A DNA stretch of 64,000 nucleotides. Source: Fodinicola feengrottensis. Its GTDB lineage: Bacteria; Actinomycetota; Actinomycetes; Mycobacteriales; HKI-0501. Under the pieces are notes generated by a model. The model was not told the origin of the DNA. It did no database searches and saw nothing but the letters and a program-made list of their open reading frames with translations. Made by a program: the position numbers and the translations under genes. How positions within the stretch are numbered: the first letter of the stretch is position 1; the number at the start of each line of letters is the position of its first letter. Location: the NCBI RefSeq assembly GCF_010993775.1, contig NZ_WOTO01000005.1, positions 1 to 64,000 of the forward strand. The letters run 5' to 3'. Positions 34,304-43,253 of the stretch are shown one piece after another.

Positions 34304-35062
34304 CTACTTCTTCAGGGCCGCGTTGATCGCGTCGGTGACCTGCTGGGTGGTCGGCACGCTGTCGGCGGTGCCGCCGTTCACCACGGTCCCGTTGACCTTG
34401 ACGGTCGGAGTGCCGGTGATCTTGCCCTTGGACGCGCTGTCGGTCAGGTGCGCCGTCCAGGCCGCGTATTTCCCGTCGTTCACGCACTTCTCGAACGCCG
34501 CGGCTGGCGCACCGGCCTGTTGGCCGAACTGGATCAGCTGAGTGTTGGTCAAGCCGGTGCTGTTCTCTTCGGGCTGGTTGTCGTAAAGGACCCCGCGATA
34601 CTGGTCGAACAGGCCAGCATCCGCGGCGCAGGCCGAGGCGGCTGAAGCGCGCGACGAGTAGTTCGTACCCGACGAGAACCGGTCCAAATACGCCAGCGGG
34701 TGGTAATAGATCCGTACCGTGCCGGCGTCCACCATCTTCTGGATCGTCGGACCCGTGGTCGTCTCGAACTGGTGGCAGATCGGGCACATGAAGTCGATGT
34801 AGAGATCGACCGTCACCTTGGCGGTGGACTTGCCGACATACACACCGGTGACCGTGCCGCCCTTCGGGGCGGCCAGCGGCAGGGTCGGCTTGTGCGTGGA
34901 GTTGTACACCGTGACCCCGACGATGGCGGCGATCGCGAGCACCGCGATCACCACGACACCGACGATCGACGTGGTGACGATCCGCTGCCTGCGGCGCTGG
35001 GCGGCCAGCCGCTGGGCGGCGACCTGGCGGGCCCGGTTGGGTCGGCCGCTGTTCTTGCTCAC
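34304..35062 (-). CDS. membrane-anchored DsbA-like thiol oxidoreductase
   Basis: ATG 35062 (MSKNSGRPNRARQVAAQRLA), 252 aa and intact. A basic cytoplasmic head is followed by one helix (VTTSIVGVVVIAVLAIAAIV), then a thioredoxin-fold domain outside the membrane with active site VDLYIDFMCPICHQFETTTG (CPIC). A helical insert has ASACAADAGLFDQYRGVLY and KCVNDGKYAAW, and the cis-Pro loop is ITGTPTVKVNGTVV. It forms or isomerises disulphides in exported proteins. Its start overlaps the stop of the MauE/DoxX-like gene by four bases, so the two probably act as a redox pair. Confidence 0.88.
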   Translation of the reverse strand: MSKNSGRPNRARQVAAQRLAAQRRRQRIVTTSIVGVVVIAVLAIAAIVGVTVYNSTHKPTLPLAAPKGGTVTGVYVGKSTAKVTVDLYIDFMCPICHQFETTTGPTIQKMVDAGTVRIYYHPLAYLDRFSSGTNYSSRASAASACAADAGLFDQYRGVLYDNQPEENSTGLTNTQLIQFGQQAGAPAAAFEKCVNDGKYAAWTAHLTDSASKGKITGTPTVKVNGTVVNGGTADSVPTTQQVTDAINAALKK

Positions 35063-35630
35063 TCGTTCTCCTCGTCCTCGTCGCCGTCCGCAAGATCGGC
35101 GGCGGTCAAACCGGATGTGCTCAGGTGGCGGATCAGCCCGTCCACCGACAGTTTCGACAGCGGCCAGATCACCAGCACGACAGCGATCGCGACGAAACCG
35201 AGGTCCCGGGCGATCTCGATCGCGTACTGCGGGTCGACGCCGGCGGCCAACTGCCCGCCGGAGGAGAAGCAGCCGCAGTCGATCCGCAGGCCCCGGACCC
35301 AGACCGAGATGATGCCGACGATGAGATGACGAACAGCAGCGCGGACGCGGCGGACATCAGCCGTACGCCGAGGCCGACGATCAACAGCAGCCCCAGCACC
35401 AGCTCCAGGAACGGCTGGCCAATGCCGATGACCTGCACCAACGTGTCCGGGATGCCCAGCTCGTACGCGCGCACGCTGCGGATGTTGTTGTCCAGGTCAG
35501 TGACCTTGGGCCAGGCGGCCAGGATCCAGATCACCGCGAGCGCGAGCCGCAGCACGGTGGACAGCCACGGCTGGGTCGCTGGCCACCAAGCCGTCCGACC
35601 GGCGGGTCGCTGAACGCTCACCTGCGTCAT
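35059..35630 (-). CDS. MauE/DoxX-like redox membrane protein (frameshifted)
   Basis: ATG 35630 (MTQVSVQRPAGRTAWWPATQ). Helices: VLRLALAVIWILAAWPKVTD, FLELVLGLLLIVGLGVRLMS. After a one-base shift near 35315-35322 it continues RIDCGCFSSGGQLAAGVDPQ and ARDLGFVAIAVVLVIWPLSK. The CGC within a loop between helices is the redox signature of the MauE branch, which maintains periplasmic or extracytoplasmic thiol-disulphide chemistry. The last four bases overlap the DsbA-like gene start (ATGA), implying coupling. The acidic C-terminus is DGDEDEENE. Confidence 0.82.
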
Positions 35631-35752
35631 CAATCTGGTCCTATCGTCTCGCTCGTGGGCCCGAAAGGGCACCTTAGACGGTTAGACGCGCGAAGGTGCC
35701 GATTGGTTCTCGGTCCGGCCCACTCCTTGCCAGAGGGTACGCGGCGAGGACG

Positions 35753-36861
35753 TCACGCGTCCGGCTGCCGAGGGTCTACGACCACTTTGAGGTGGTTCTG
35801 CGGCTCCGCGACCAGCGCCTCGAAGCCGGCCTTGACCACGTCCGGCAGTGCGACCCGGTCGGTGATGAGCGGGCGTACGTCCACCCGGCCCGTCTCCAAC
35901 AGCCGCACGGCGTCCGGGTAGTCGCTGGTGTACGAGTGGGACATCGAGGCCACCAGCTCCTTCTCGCTGCCGAGGAAGTCCAGCGGGTCGAAGGTGAGGT
36001 CGCCGGGATAGATCGCGACCAGCACGGTCCGGCCGCCGCGCCGGGTCAGCCGGATCGCCAGCGGGGTGGCGGCCCTCGCGCCCGCACAGTCGAGCACTAC
36101 GTCCAGGCCGTGGCCGCCGGTCGCTGGTCCCGCCGCGGCCTCGGCCTCATCGGGGGTGACGGCCACCGCCGCGCCGAAGGAGGAAGCCAGCGCCCGCCGG
36201 CCGGGATGCGGCTCAACCAGCAGCACGGTGTCCGCGCCGGCGATCCGGGCCACCTGGGCGGTGAGCAGGCCAATCGTGCCGCCGCCGACCACTCCGACGC
36301 GGGAGCCGAGGCCGATGCCGCCGCGCCGGACGGCCCTTACCGCCACCGACAGCGGCTCGGCCAGCGCGGCCTGCTCGACCGGCAGCTCGTCCGCGTACGG
36401 GATGCAGCAGTATTCGGGCGCGGCCACAAACTGCGCGAGGCCGCCGTCCGTACGCTGGCCGAGCTGGCCGGAGAACGGGCAGATGTTGTGCCGGCCGGCC
36501 TTGCACCACTCGCACTCGCCGCAGAACAGGTTGCCCTCGATCGCCACCCGGGTGCCGGGCCGCAGCTTGACGCCGTCGCCGACCACCTCGGTGACCGTGC
36601 CGACCAGCTCGTGTCCGAGGGTCAGCGGCGCGATCGCACCGGTGAGCGGGAACGGCTGGTCGACGGGGGGTGAGCAGCGGGCCGTGCAGGTATTCCTCGA
36701 TGTCCGTGCCGCAGAGCCCGCACGCGTCCACTCGGGCGATCAGCCAGCCAGGTGGGGGATCGGTCGGGACTGGTACCTCAACGACCCGGATGTCCTTACG
36801 GCCGTACCACCGTGCCGCGAGCAGACTGACCGGATCCGACCATGGTCGGCACTGTCTTCAC
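35753..36861 (-). CDS. zinc-dependent alcohol dehydrogenase family protein (two frameshifts)
   Basis: The start is probably GTG 36861, with a shift near 36830-36843 into SLLAARWYGRKDIRVVEVPV. A second shift in a 6-G run (about 36666-36671) follows ACGLCGTDIEEYLHGPL. Catalytic zinc Cys is in DACGLCGTDIEE, and the four structural-zinc cysteines are in LFCGECEWCKAGRHNICPFS. NAD(P) Rossmann motif VGVVGGGTIGLLTAQVA. It ends NHLKVVVDPRQPDA. About 365 aa, of the sorbitol/threonine/butanediol dehydrogenase type. Substrate undetermined. The next gene upstream on the same strand encodes a membrane protein. Confidence 0.83.
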
Positions 36862-36868
36862 TCGCGGT

Positions 36869-38042
36869 TCACCCTTGCCGTCTTCGGCTGGCGACGACGC
36901 ACCAGACCGCTTCGATCACCACGACGATCGCCACCGCGAGCCCGATCAGGGTCGCCGTGGCGCTGATCAGCACCGAGTTGTCCGTGGTCCGGAGGCTGCC
37001 GCTGACCTGCTGGCCGGCCTGCCCGAAGCTGAACGGGATCGGTCCCAGGTTGAAGAATACGATCGAGGCGATCATGCCGAGCACGGCGCCCACAACGGCA
37101 CCGCACGCCCAGAGCGCGTAGCGGTTGGGCAGCGTTCGTACGGCCACGTGGTCGTCGCGGGCCGTCAGCCGGGCCACCAGCGCCGCCACCAGAAAGAAAG
37201 CCAGCACCGCCGCCGCCTGCACATAGAGCCACGGCCGGGTCTGGTCGACCGCGTCAATGGTCCCGTTGCCGGCGAGCAGGTAGGACACCCCGAGCAGAAA
37301 CGGTCCAGCGGCGCCGGCCAGCGCCGCCTCACCCCACGGCTGGTCCCGCCCCGCCGCCGCCCGACCCACGCGACGATCGCGGCCGGCACCATCGCGGCGA
37401 CCGCCGCTTCGATGAACAGCGCACTGAAATAGCTCGGCGCACTTTCGGAGTCGACCAACCCGAACTGCAGCAATCCGAGCCGCGGGTTCCCGTTGCGGGC
37501 GAACAGCGACACGATCGCGAAGGCCACCGCCAGCGCCGTGCTCCCGGCGAGGCTGCCGCCGATCAACCGCAAATACGGCCGGACCGCGACCACCAACACT
37601 CCGACCACGGCCGCCGACAGCACCGCCAGAATCCGCCCAGCGGTGGCCGACGGCGTCGAAGCCATCCCGGACGCGTTTGCGCCGCGTGCACCACCAGCCA
37701 AATCGCCGCCGGCACCGCCCCCACCGCTACCCCGACCGTACTGAACCAGATCGGCCCTGGCGCGGACAGCCGGAAAACCCTTCTGGCCAGCCGATTCGCC
37801 GCCAGCCCACCGACACTCGCGGACAACATCACCAGCCACGCCATCGTCGTCAACTGGTTCGGCGACGGCTTCGCGCCGCCCACGCTGTCCCAGGAGTAAA
37901 GCCCCACCTGGGCCGCCCCGAGCCCCAACACCACCACCACCAGCACGACCGAGAAAACGATCGCACCGACGAAGGCGGTAATGCTCGCCGGCTGGACGCC
38001 CTCCGACGCCGCGGTCTTGAACGGCGCGGCCCGGGTTGTCAT
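36869..38042 (-). CDS. polytopic membrane protein of unknown function (two frameshifts)
   Basis: ATG 38042 (MTTRAAPFKTAASEGVQPAS) begins a protein of about 390 aa with roughly ten helices, for example AFVGAIVFSVVLVVVVLGLG, TMAWLVMLSASVGGLAANRL, ILAVLSAAVVGVLVVAVRPY, ALFIEAAVAAMVPAAIVAWV, and LWACGAVVGAVLGMIASIVF. Frames change near 37675-37690 and 37360-37370. No transporter signature or catalytic motif was recognised. It precedes the alcohol dehydrogenase gene by a few bases on the same strand, so the two may be co-transcribed. Confidence 0.65.
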
Positions 38043-38145
38043 GTTTCAAGGGTAGTCGGCGGCGGCGTGGCCGCGCATCCATTCCACTACCCAGAGTTGA
38101 TCAATTTTTGGGGTACGGCCGGGTGGTGCGGTCGGGCGGGATTTT

Positions 38146-38210
38146 CGTCGAGTGCGGGACAAAAACCCCACACTCGACGTCGAGTGTGGGGTTTTGTCCC
38201 GCACTCGACG
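38146..38210. repeat. gapless 65-bp palindrome, related to 42745-42805
   Basis: The left arm (38146-38178) and right arm (38179-38210) are exact reverse complements except for one extra A in an A5/T4 tract, with no loop. Each half reads GTCGAGTGYGGG then an A or T tract then CCCGCACTCGAC. The right half matches the right half of 42745-42805 at 28 of 31 bases. It lies between the LysR stop and the membrane-protein start, so it may terminate transcription, but its size and second copy suggest a dispersed element. Confidence 0.8.
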
Positions 38211-38244
38211 CTGGACCCGTTGTCCGCGGGGCTGGCGCGACTCT

Positions 38245-39126
38245 CTAAAAGCCGGGCACCAATCCAGAGCAAACTTGCCGGAGAGCAGACACTCCGGCAA
38301 CGACAGCGGGGTGCTCACCAGTCCCACGGCGGTACGCCACGAACGTTCGGCGCCGACTTTCCAGGGCGGTCAACACCACCCCGGCGGGCGGGTCGGCAGC
38401 GCCCAACTCGGGGACGAAAGCAACCCCCTGCCCAGCCGCGACCAGCGCCAACACCGTCGCGAAGTCGTCGGCGTGGTGTCGGGCGCGAGGGGTGAAGTCG
38501 TGGGCCTGACAGGCGCGGACCGTCATAGTGTGGCACAGGGTTTCCGGGCTGGCCAGGATCCAGGAAGCCGCACGGCAGTCGACGATGGTGGTGGAGCGCG
38601 TGGAGGCCAGATACATGGTTTCCACCAGCAAAGGAGTCGTCTCCAGTGCTGGGTCCGGCTCGACCGGCACATAGTCGTACGCGCTGATCAAACCCAGGTC
38701 GAGCTGGTCCGTACGCAGGGCGTCGGCGACGTTTGCGGGGTCGAGTTCGCGGACGGTGAGGTCGAGGCCGGGGTGATCGCGGCCGAGGGTGACCAGGGCG
38801 GCGGGCAGGATCGTACGCATCGCGGTGGAGAAGGCGCCGATGCGGAGGTGGCCGGTCAGGACTTCCCGGCTGGCGGCGAGGGCGGCGGTGGCGCGTTCCA
38901 GGTCGGCGAGGACGGCTTCGGTGTGGACGGCGAGCTGGGTGCCCGCTGGCGTGAGGGCGACGCGGCGGCCGGTGCGGTGCAGAAGCGGCACGCCGGCCTC
39001 CCGCTCCAGGGCGGCGAGCTGCTGGGACACCGCGGACGGTGTGTACGCGAGTGCCTGGGCGACGGCGGCGATGGTGCCGCGGTGGGAGAGCTCTCGCAGG
39101 AGGCGCAGCTTGCGTACGTCGAGCAT
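38245..39126 (-). CDS. LysR family transcriptional regulator
   Basis: ATG 39126 (MLDVRKLRLLRELSHRGTIA), 293 aa and intact. Winged helix: AAVAQALAYTPSAVSQQLAA, LEREAGVPLLHRTGRRVALT. The effector domain follows (LTGHLRIGAFSTAMRTILPA, DQLDLGLISAYDYVPVEPDP, ALVAAGQGVAFVPELGAADP). It is divergent from the dihydrodipicolinate-synthase-family gene at 39199 and is the natural candidate to control it. An inverted repeat CAGTTCA/TGAACTG (39127-39163) occupies the shared promoter. Confidence 0.9.
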   Translation of the reverse strand: MLDVRKLRLLRELSHRGTIAAVAQALAYTPSAVSQQLAALEREAGVPLLHRTGRRVALTPAGTQLAVHTEAVLADLERATAALAASREVLTGHLRIGAFSTAMRTILPAALVTLGRDHPGLDLTVRELDPANVADALRTDQLDLGLISAYDYVPVEPDPALETTPLLVETMYLASTRSTTIVDCRAASWILASPETLCHTMTVRACQAHDFTPRARHHADDFATVLALVAAGQGVAFVPELGAADPPAGVVLTALESRRRTFVAYRRGTGEHPAVVAGVSALRQVCSGLVPGF

Positions 39127-39163
39127 CAGTTCAGCTTACGGTCGTCGGCACAAATGTGAACTG
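39127..39163. promoter_or_regulatory. possible LysR-type site between LysR and dapA-like gene
   Basis: CAGTTCA (39127-39133) and TGAACTG (39157-39163) are perfect 7-base inverted repeats 23 bases apart, immediately upstream of the LysR start and 35 bases before the dapA-like start. Extended spacing is usual for LysR proteins, but the assignment is only positional. Confidence 0.35.
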
Positions 39164-39198
39164 GACCTACCGAGCGGTGGAGCGGCAGCCTGGTGCGC

Positions 39199-40082
39199 AT
39201 GGAAGGCCTCTTGATTCCGCTGATCACCCCGTTCGCCAAGGACGGCAGCGTCGCGCTGGACGCGCTCGAAGAGCTCGCCCACCGGGTGCTGGATGACGGC
39301 GCCGCCGGGCTGGTGCCGCTCGGTACGACCGGGGAACCGGCGACCCTGACCGCGGCGGAGAAGAACGCCGTCATGGACACCGTCGCCGCGGTCTGCCGCG
39401 ACCGTGGCGCGCTCCTGATCGCCGGCGCCGGCTCTAACGACACTGCCGGGTCCGTCGAGGCAGTAAAGGCGTTGGCGAAGTGGCCGGAGGTGACCGCCGC
39501 GCTGACCGTCGTGCCGTATTACACGCGTCCCGGCGAGGCTGGTGTGGTCGCGCATTTCACCAGGCTGGCGGCCGAAAGTCCGGTGCCGCTGATGCTCTAC
39601 AACATCCCGTACCGGACCGGCCAGGTGCTCGGCTGGCAGGCGCTCCGGCAGCTCGCGGCGGTGCCCGGCATTGTCGGGATGAAGCAGGCGGTCGGGGCGG
39701 TCGACGAGGACACCGTCCGGTTGATGGCCGACAAGCCTGAGTCGTTCGCGGTCTTCGCCGGCGACGACCTGTATGTGTCGCCGCTGCTCGCGTTGGGCGC
39801 CGCCGGCGGGATTCTGGCCTCTCCGCGCACGTCGCCACCGACCGCTTCGCCGCGCTGGTCGGCGCCTGGCGGGCCGGTGACGTGGCCCGCGCCCGGCTGC
39901 TCGGCCATCGGCTGGCGGCGCTGTCGGCGGCGATGTTCGCCGAGCCGAACCCGGTGGTGGTCAAGGCGGTGCTGCACGCCAAAGGGCAGATCCCGAGCCC
40001 AGGCGTACGCCTGCCACTGCTGCCGGCCAGTGCCGAGGCCACCAAAGCGGCGCTGCAGGCGTACGAACAGAGTGACTGCTGA
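39199..40082 (+). CDS. dapA: dihydrodipicolinate synthase/N-acetylneuraminate lyase family protein (frameshifted)
   Basis: ATG 39199 (MEGLLIPLITPFAKDGSVAL). Class I aldolase fold: HRVLDDGAAGLVPLGTTGEP, catalytic Tyr in VPLMLYNIPYRTGQ, and Schiff-base Lys in PGIVGMKQAVGAVDED. One base shift near 39822-39828 continues AHVATDRFAALVGAWRAGDV, RARLLGHRLAALSAAMFAEP and NPVVVKAVLHAKGQIPSPGV. It ends YEQSDC. Length (about 294 aa) and motifs fit DapA, which condenses pyruvate with aspartate semialdehyde in lysine synthesis. Divergence from a LysR regulator makes a related catabolic aldolase equally possible. Confidence 0.8.
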
Positions 40083-40118
40083 GTCACGTGTGGTGAAAAT
40101 CAGCTACTGAGGCTTATG

Positions 40119-40148
40119 CTCCCTATCGGCTGTTATGTCGGTAGGGAG
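40119..40148 (+). promoter_or_regulatory. hairpin that includes the ribosome-binding site of the C39-like protease gene
   Basis: CTCCCTATCG (40119-40128) pairs with CGGTAGGGAG (40139-40148) over ten base pairs (one G-U in RNA), with a ten-base loop. The right arm contains GGGAG, the only Shine-Dalgarno candidate, six bases before ATG 40155. If the hairpin folds, it hides the ribosome-binding site. Confidence 0.5.
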
Positions 40149-40154
40149 TGTCTT

Positions 40155-41200
40155 ATGGGAACGTCTCGTCAGTACGTACGGGCCGGGTCCGTGGTGGCCG
40201 CGGCCGCGCTGGTGGTGGGTGGCGTCGTGCCGGTCAGTGCCTCGGACGCGGTGATCGGGCAGCGGGCCGTCGCTTCGGTGGACGCGAGTGTGCCGTCCGA
40301 CGCTCAGCTGGCCAGCGCGACGCCGCTGGAGCTGCTCAAGGCCGTCATCCGTTGTGAAGATGTCGGAGCGGACCAGCAGTACTGCCTGCATATCGGCTTC
40401 ATGTCGCCGCGCCAGACGCCCGAGCAGGTGGACGCGATGCTGCGGAAAGCGTCGACCGGGCCGGACAGCGACGACGGGGTCGCGACGCTGCTCGGCGTCG
40501 CTCATCGGGTCGCGACCCGGCCGTACGACCAGCGGGCCGTCGACGAGAAGGCGGAGATCGCCGCCGCGGTCAAGCAGGCCAACGGGGTCGCGAAGACGAC
40601 CCGGCACGTCATGTCGGCGGCTACCAGCTCGAGCATGCCGACCCGGCTGGTGCTGCCGATGGGGCTCCCGGAGCAGGACACCAACTGGTACTGCGGGCCG
40701 GCGAGCGTCGCCGCTGTCGCGTACGGGCACAGCACGACCGTCGATCAGAGCACCTGGGCGTTTCGGCTGGGGGCACCACCCAGGACGGCGGCACCGACGT
40801 GTCCCAGATGCCGGCGGTCCTGAATTACTACACCAGCAGGGGCGACAGCACGCCCTACACTGATATCTCCACCGGCGCCAGCAGCGCCAACGACTATTTG
40901 GCCTATGTGCGGGAAGCCATCTACACGAACAACCATCCGGCGATCCAGCAGGTCAAACTCTACAAAGCGTTTTTTTTCCCGTACGTACGGGTAAACCACG
41001 GCGGCCACTTCCAGCCGGTGAACGGATATGACACGGTCGCCCGGACGGTGATTTTCACCGAGGTCTACGACGAGGCGACCTACACCTCCGGCGGCGCGCA
41101 CACTGGTGGGCCAAAAGAGCTGCCCGTCACCCTGGTTTTCGCGGCCAACCAGGCAAGTTACAACGCGATGCCGGGAGTTTTCGGGCGGTTGGTGATTTAA
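40155..41200 (+). CDS. secreted C39-like cysteine peptidase (frameshifted)
   Basis: ATG 40155 (MGTSRQYVRAGSVVAAAALV) with a signal peptide ending VPVSAS. A helical pro-like region (TPLELLKAVIRCEDVGADQQ) precedes a C39_2-type papain-like domain: LPEQDTNWYCGPASVAAVAY (catalytic Cys), then after one missing base in a 5-G run (about 40769-40775) GTTQDGGTDVSQMPAVLNYY, and VNHGGHFQPVNGYDT (catalytic His and Asp region). It ends GVFGRLVI. About 347 aa, exported. It is followed immediately (TAA then GTG) by a lipoprotein gene, suggesting co-translation and a shared extracellular job. Confidence 0.75.
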
Positions 41201-42355
41201 GTGCGTCGGCGCGGAGCTGTTGTGGCGGCGGCCCTGGTGGTACTGCTGGCCGGCTGCACCGCCGCGCCGCCATCCGCGTCCACCCCGTCTTCGACTCCGT
41301 CCTCGACCCCGTCGGCGCGGCCGCGCTGTCCGCGCCGGCGGTCAAGCAGGCGCTGTGGACTTTTCCCTTTCAGCGCTCGGAACCAGTCGTCTCAGGTGAC
41401 GCTGGCCCGCTGCTCTACGACGGCCGCTATTACGTTCGGCCGGATCCCGCGAACCCGGCGGTGGCCACCATCCTGGACACCAGGACGAACAAGGTCGTCG
41501 TACGCCATCAGGTGCCGCATCGCGCGGACGGATGGCAGGTCGAGGACGTTTTTCTGACTGATGGCTACGCGATCGTGGTCGACGCGGATGCGGAACCGCC
41601 TTACCGCCCCAAACCCTGGTACGCGGTGACCCGCTACCAACTCTCCACCGGCACCGCCACCTCGGTCGCAGACCAGCCGCCGGTGTCCACTGTGGACCCG
41701 GAGGTGGTCGCCGGCGACGGCCGCTACGCATACGTCACTGATCAGGGTGGCCGCGGGTGTGTGGCGGTGGCGGACGTACGACAGGTGGCCGCCTCGGTAC
41801 GGTACTGCGCTCCCGTCGGCTGGCTGCCGGGATTTCTGCGCACCGGGGATTCCTCGGTGACTTTCGCGGAGAATTCGGAGAACGCTTCGCAAAGTCGTCA
41901 GCCGGCGGGCTGTCGGCGGCTCGTACGACTGCCCAGTGGTGGCGCCGCGACGGACGTGCCGGCGTTAGCCGCCTGCCGACAGTATGCCGGCGCTGGGGTG
42001 GGGAACTGGTCGGCCTGGTCCGACGCGTCGGACGCGGACGCCGATGTCGAGCATGCGCCAGTGCTGGCCGCTGTTGGCCGGGCCTCGCCGTTCCGGGTGG
42101 ATGTCGGCGTGGTCGGTTCGCTGCGTACGTGCGGAGACTGGGTTTATTACGACCACCGCGCGGATCCGTCGACGGTGGAGATTCGTCGGTGGCGGCCGGG
42201 CCACCCCATCGAGGTTATTTATCGCAGCCCAGGCGAAGAACTGTCGGCAACGACCAGCGTGGCATGTGCCGACGGATGGGTGAGCTTCATGCGGCAGTAC
42301 ACCGGCGCCGGTAGTCCACACACGGGACGTGTTGGCGGCGCAGGCCCGCGGCTAG
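41201..42355 (+). CDS. surface lipoprotein, beta-propeller-like (two frameshifts)
   Basis: GTG 41201 directly abuts the protease stop. The N-terminus VRRRGAVVAAALVVLLAGCT is a lipoprotein signal with lipobox LAGC, followed by a Ser/Thr/Pro linker. A shift near 41318-41330 continues ALSAPAVKQALWTFPFQRSE, LLYDGRYYVRPDPANPAVAT and ILDTRTNKVVVRHQ. Short beta repeats such as EVVAGDGRYAYVTDQGG and RTCGDWVYYDHRADP suggest a propeller. A shift near 42298-42305 restores the end PAPVVHTRDVLAAQARG at 42355. Function unknown. It may act with the adjacent C39-like protease at the cell surface. Confidence 0.65.
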
Positions 42356-42529
42356 GCCAAAACTCCAAGGTCAAGGGCGAAGGCAAGCCGAGGGCGAAGG
42401 TCGACGGTCAGGGTCAAGGGCGAAGGTCAAGGTCAAAAGCGGCGGTTGCCTCGGGGGAGGGTGGATCCCGGGTATTGCCGGTTGAGTTGCAACGTGGGGG
42501 CTTGGGTACGGGGGGTTGCGGTGGTCCGT

Positions 42530-42657
42530 TCTCCCCGTCGGCGCCCAAGGGCAGCACATTTCCTGGCCCGGCGGCGGAGCTTGGGTGCCGTGCCCCGGCC
42601 TGGGTGCCCCGCCGCCGGGCCAGGAAATGTGCAGGGCTGCGCCCGCCGACGGGGAGA
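42530..42657. repeat. 128-bp two-tier inverted repeat
   Basis: Inner arms of 24 bases (42554-42577 and 42609-42632) are perfect reverse complements around a 31-base spacer. They contain CACATTTCCTGGCCCGGCGG. Outer arms TCTCCCCGTCGGCG (42530-42543) and CGCCGACGGGGAGA (42644-42657) are also perfect. The spacer carries the near-repeat TTGGGTGCCGTGCCCC and CTGGGTGCCCC. Confidence 0.8.
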
Positions 42658-42744
42658 CCGGACACCTCGCGCTGTTGGTGATGACGTTGCTTAGTTCTGT
42701 GCCCTGTTTGTCGCGTTTCCCGAGCCGTTTCCCGGGTATCGCTC

Positions 42745-42805
42745 GCCGAGTGCGGGACCTTGTGCACCGCTCGACGTCGAGTGCGGGCTTTTGTACCGCA
42801 CTCGA
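42745..42805. repeat. palindrome related to the 38146-38210 element
   Basis: The left half GCCGAGTGCGGGACC through CGCTCGAC and right half GTCGAGTGCGGGCTTTTGTA through CCGCACTCGAC form an imperfect gapless palindrome. The right half matches the right half of the 38146-38210 element at 28 of 31 bases, while the left half has drifted, so this looks like an older copy. Confidence 0.7.
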
Positions 42806-42875
42806 CCCCCGACCTGTGACAGCTGGGGACTGGTGGGGCCCCTGCGGCGCGCTCGTCCCACTCTCCGGGACGATA

Positions 42876-42964
42876 GTTGTTGATCTTGGTTAGTTGGTCT
42901 ACCCAAAACGGACATCGGCCTGAAATGCCTGGTTTGGGTAGGCAAACTAACCAAGATCAACAAC
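42876..42964. repeat. 89-bp imperfect palindrome
   Basis: The outer 20 bases of each arm, GTTGTTGATCTTGGTTAGTT and its complement, are perfect. Over 40-base arms 35 positions match (CTACCCAAA also conserved) around a nine-base centre. The sequence is less GC-rich than its surroundings and unlike the other palindromes, so it is a separate element type. Confidence 0.8.
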
Positions 42965-43253
42965 GGATATCGCGAGGGGATGTGCTTTTCCCGCGAGTGT
43001 GGGCAGCGGCCCAACCACCCACCAACGCAACGACCAAACCCAAACCAGTTCTTCCTAGAGGCGCCGCCCGCAGGGCAGACCTTGACCTTCGCCTTTGACC
43101 TTGGGCGCGAGACCGCAGGCGGGCCGGAAAGGTCACGTTTGGCGGGAGCCGCATCCGGACAGTGGGCGGGTTACGATTGTCAGAGATGTACAACGTTGGA
43201 ATGATCCTCTGGCCAGCAGTCACCCAGAGAACGGCAGGCAAGGTGCCCCAGTG

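Larger units (their letters stand above)
42366..43103. repeat. gene-free cluster of large palindromic elements
   Basis: About 740 bases with no convincing gene. It is flanked by inverted copies of a purine-rich motif, CAAGGTCAAGGGCGAAGGCA on the left and its complement CCTTGACCTTCGCCTTTGAC on the right. Inside lie three separate large inverted repeats (42530-42657, 42745-42805, 42876-42964), annotated individually. Left of them, GGTCAAGGGCGAAGG recurs in direct orientation (about 42368-42436). It separates the lipoprotein and GH2 genes. No transposase is visible. Confidence 0.75.

Noticed and set aside
42360-42440. Possible CRISPR-like or tandem-repeat array
   Set aside because: The GGTCAAGGGCGAAGG units are irregularly spaced without unique spacers of constant length, and no cas genes are nearby.
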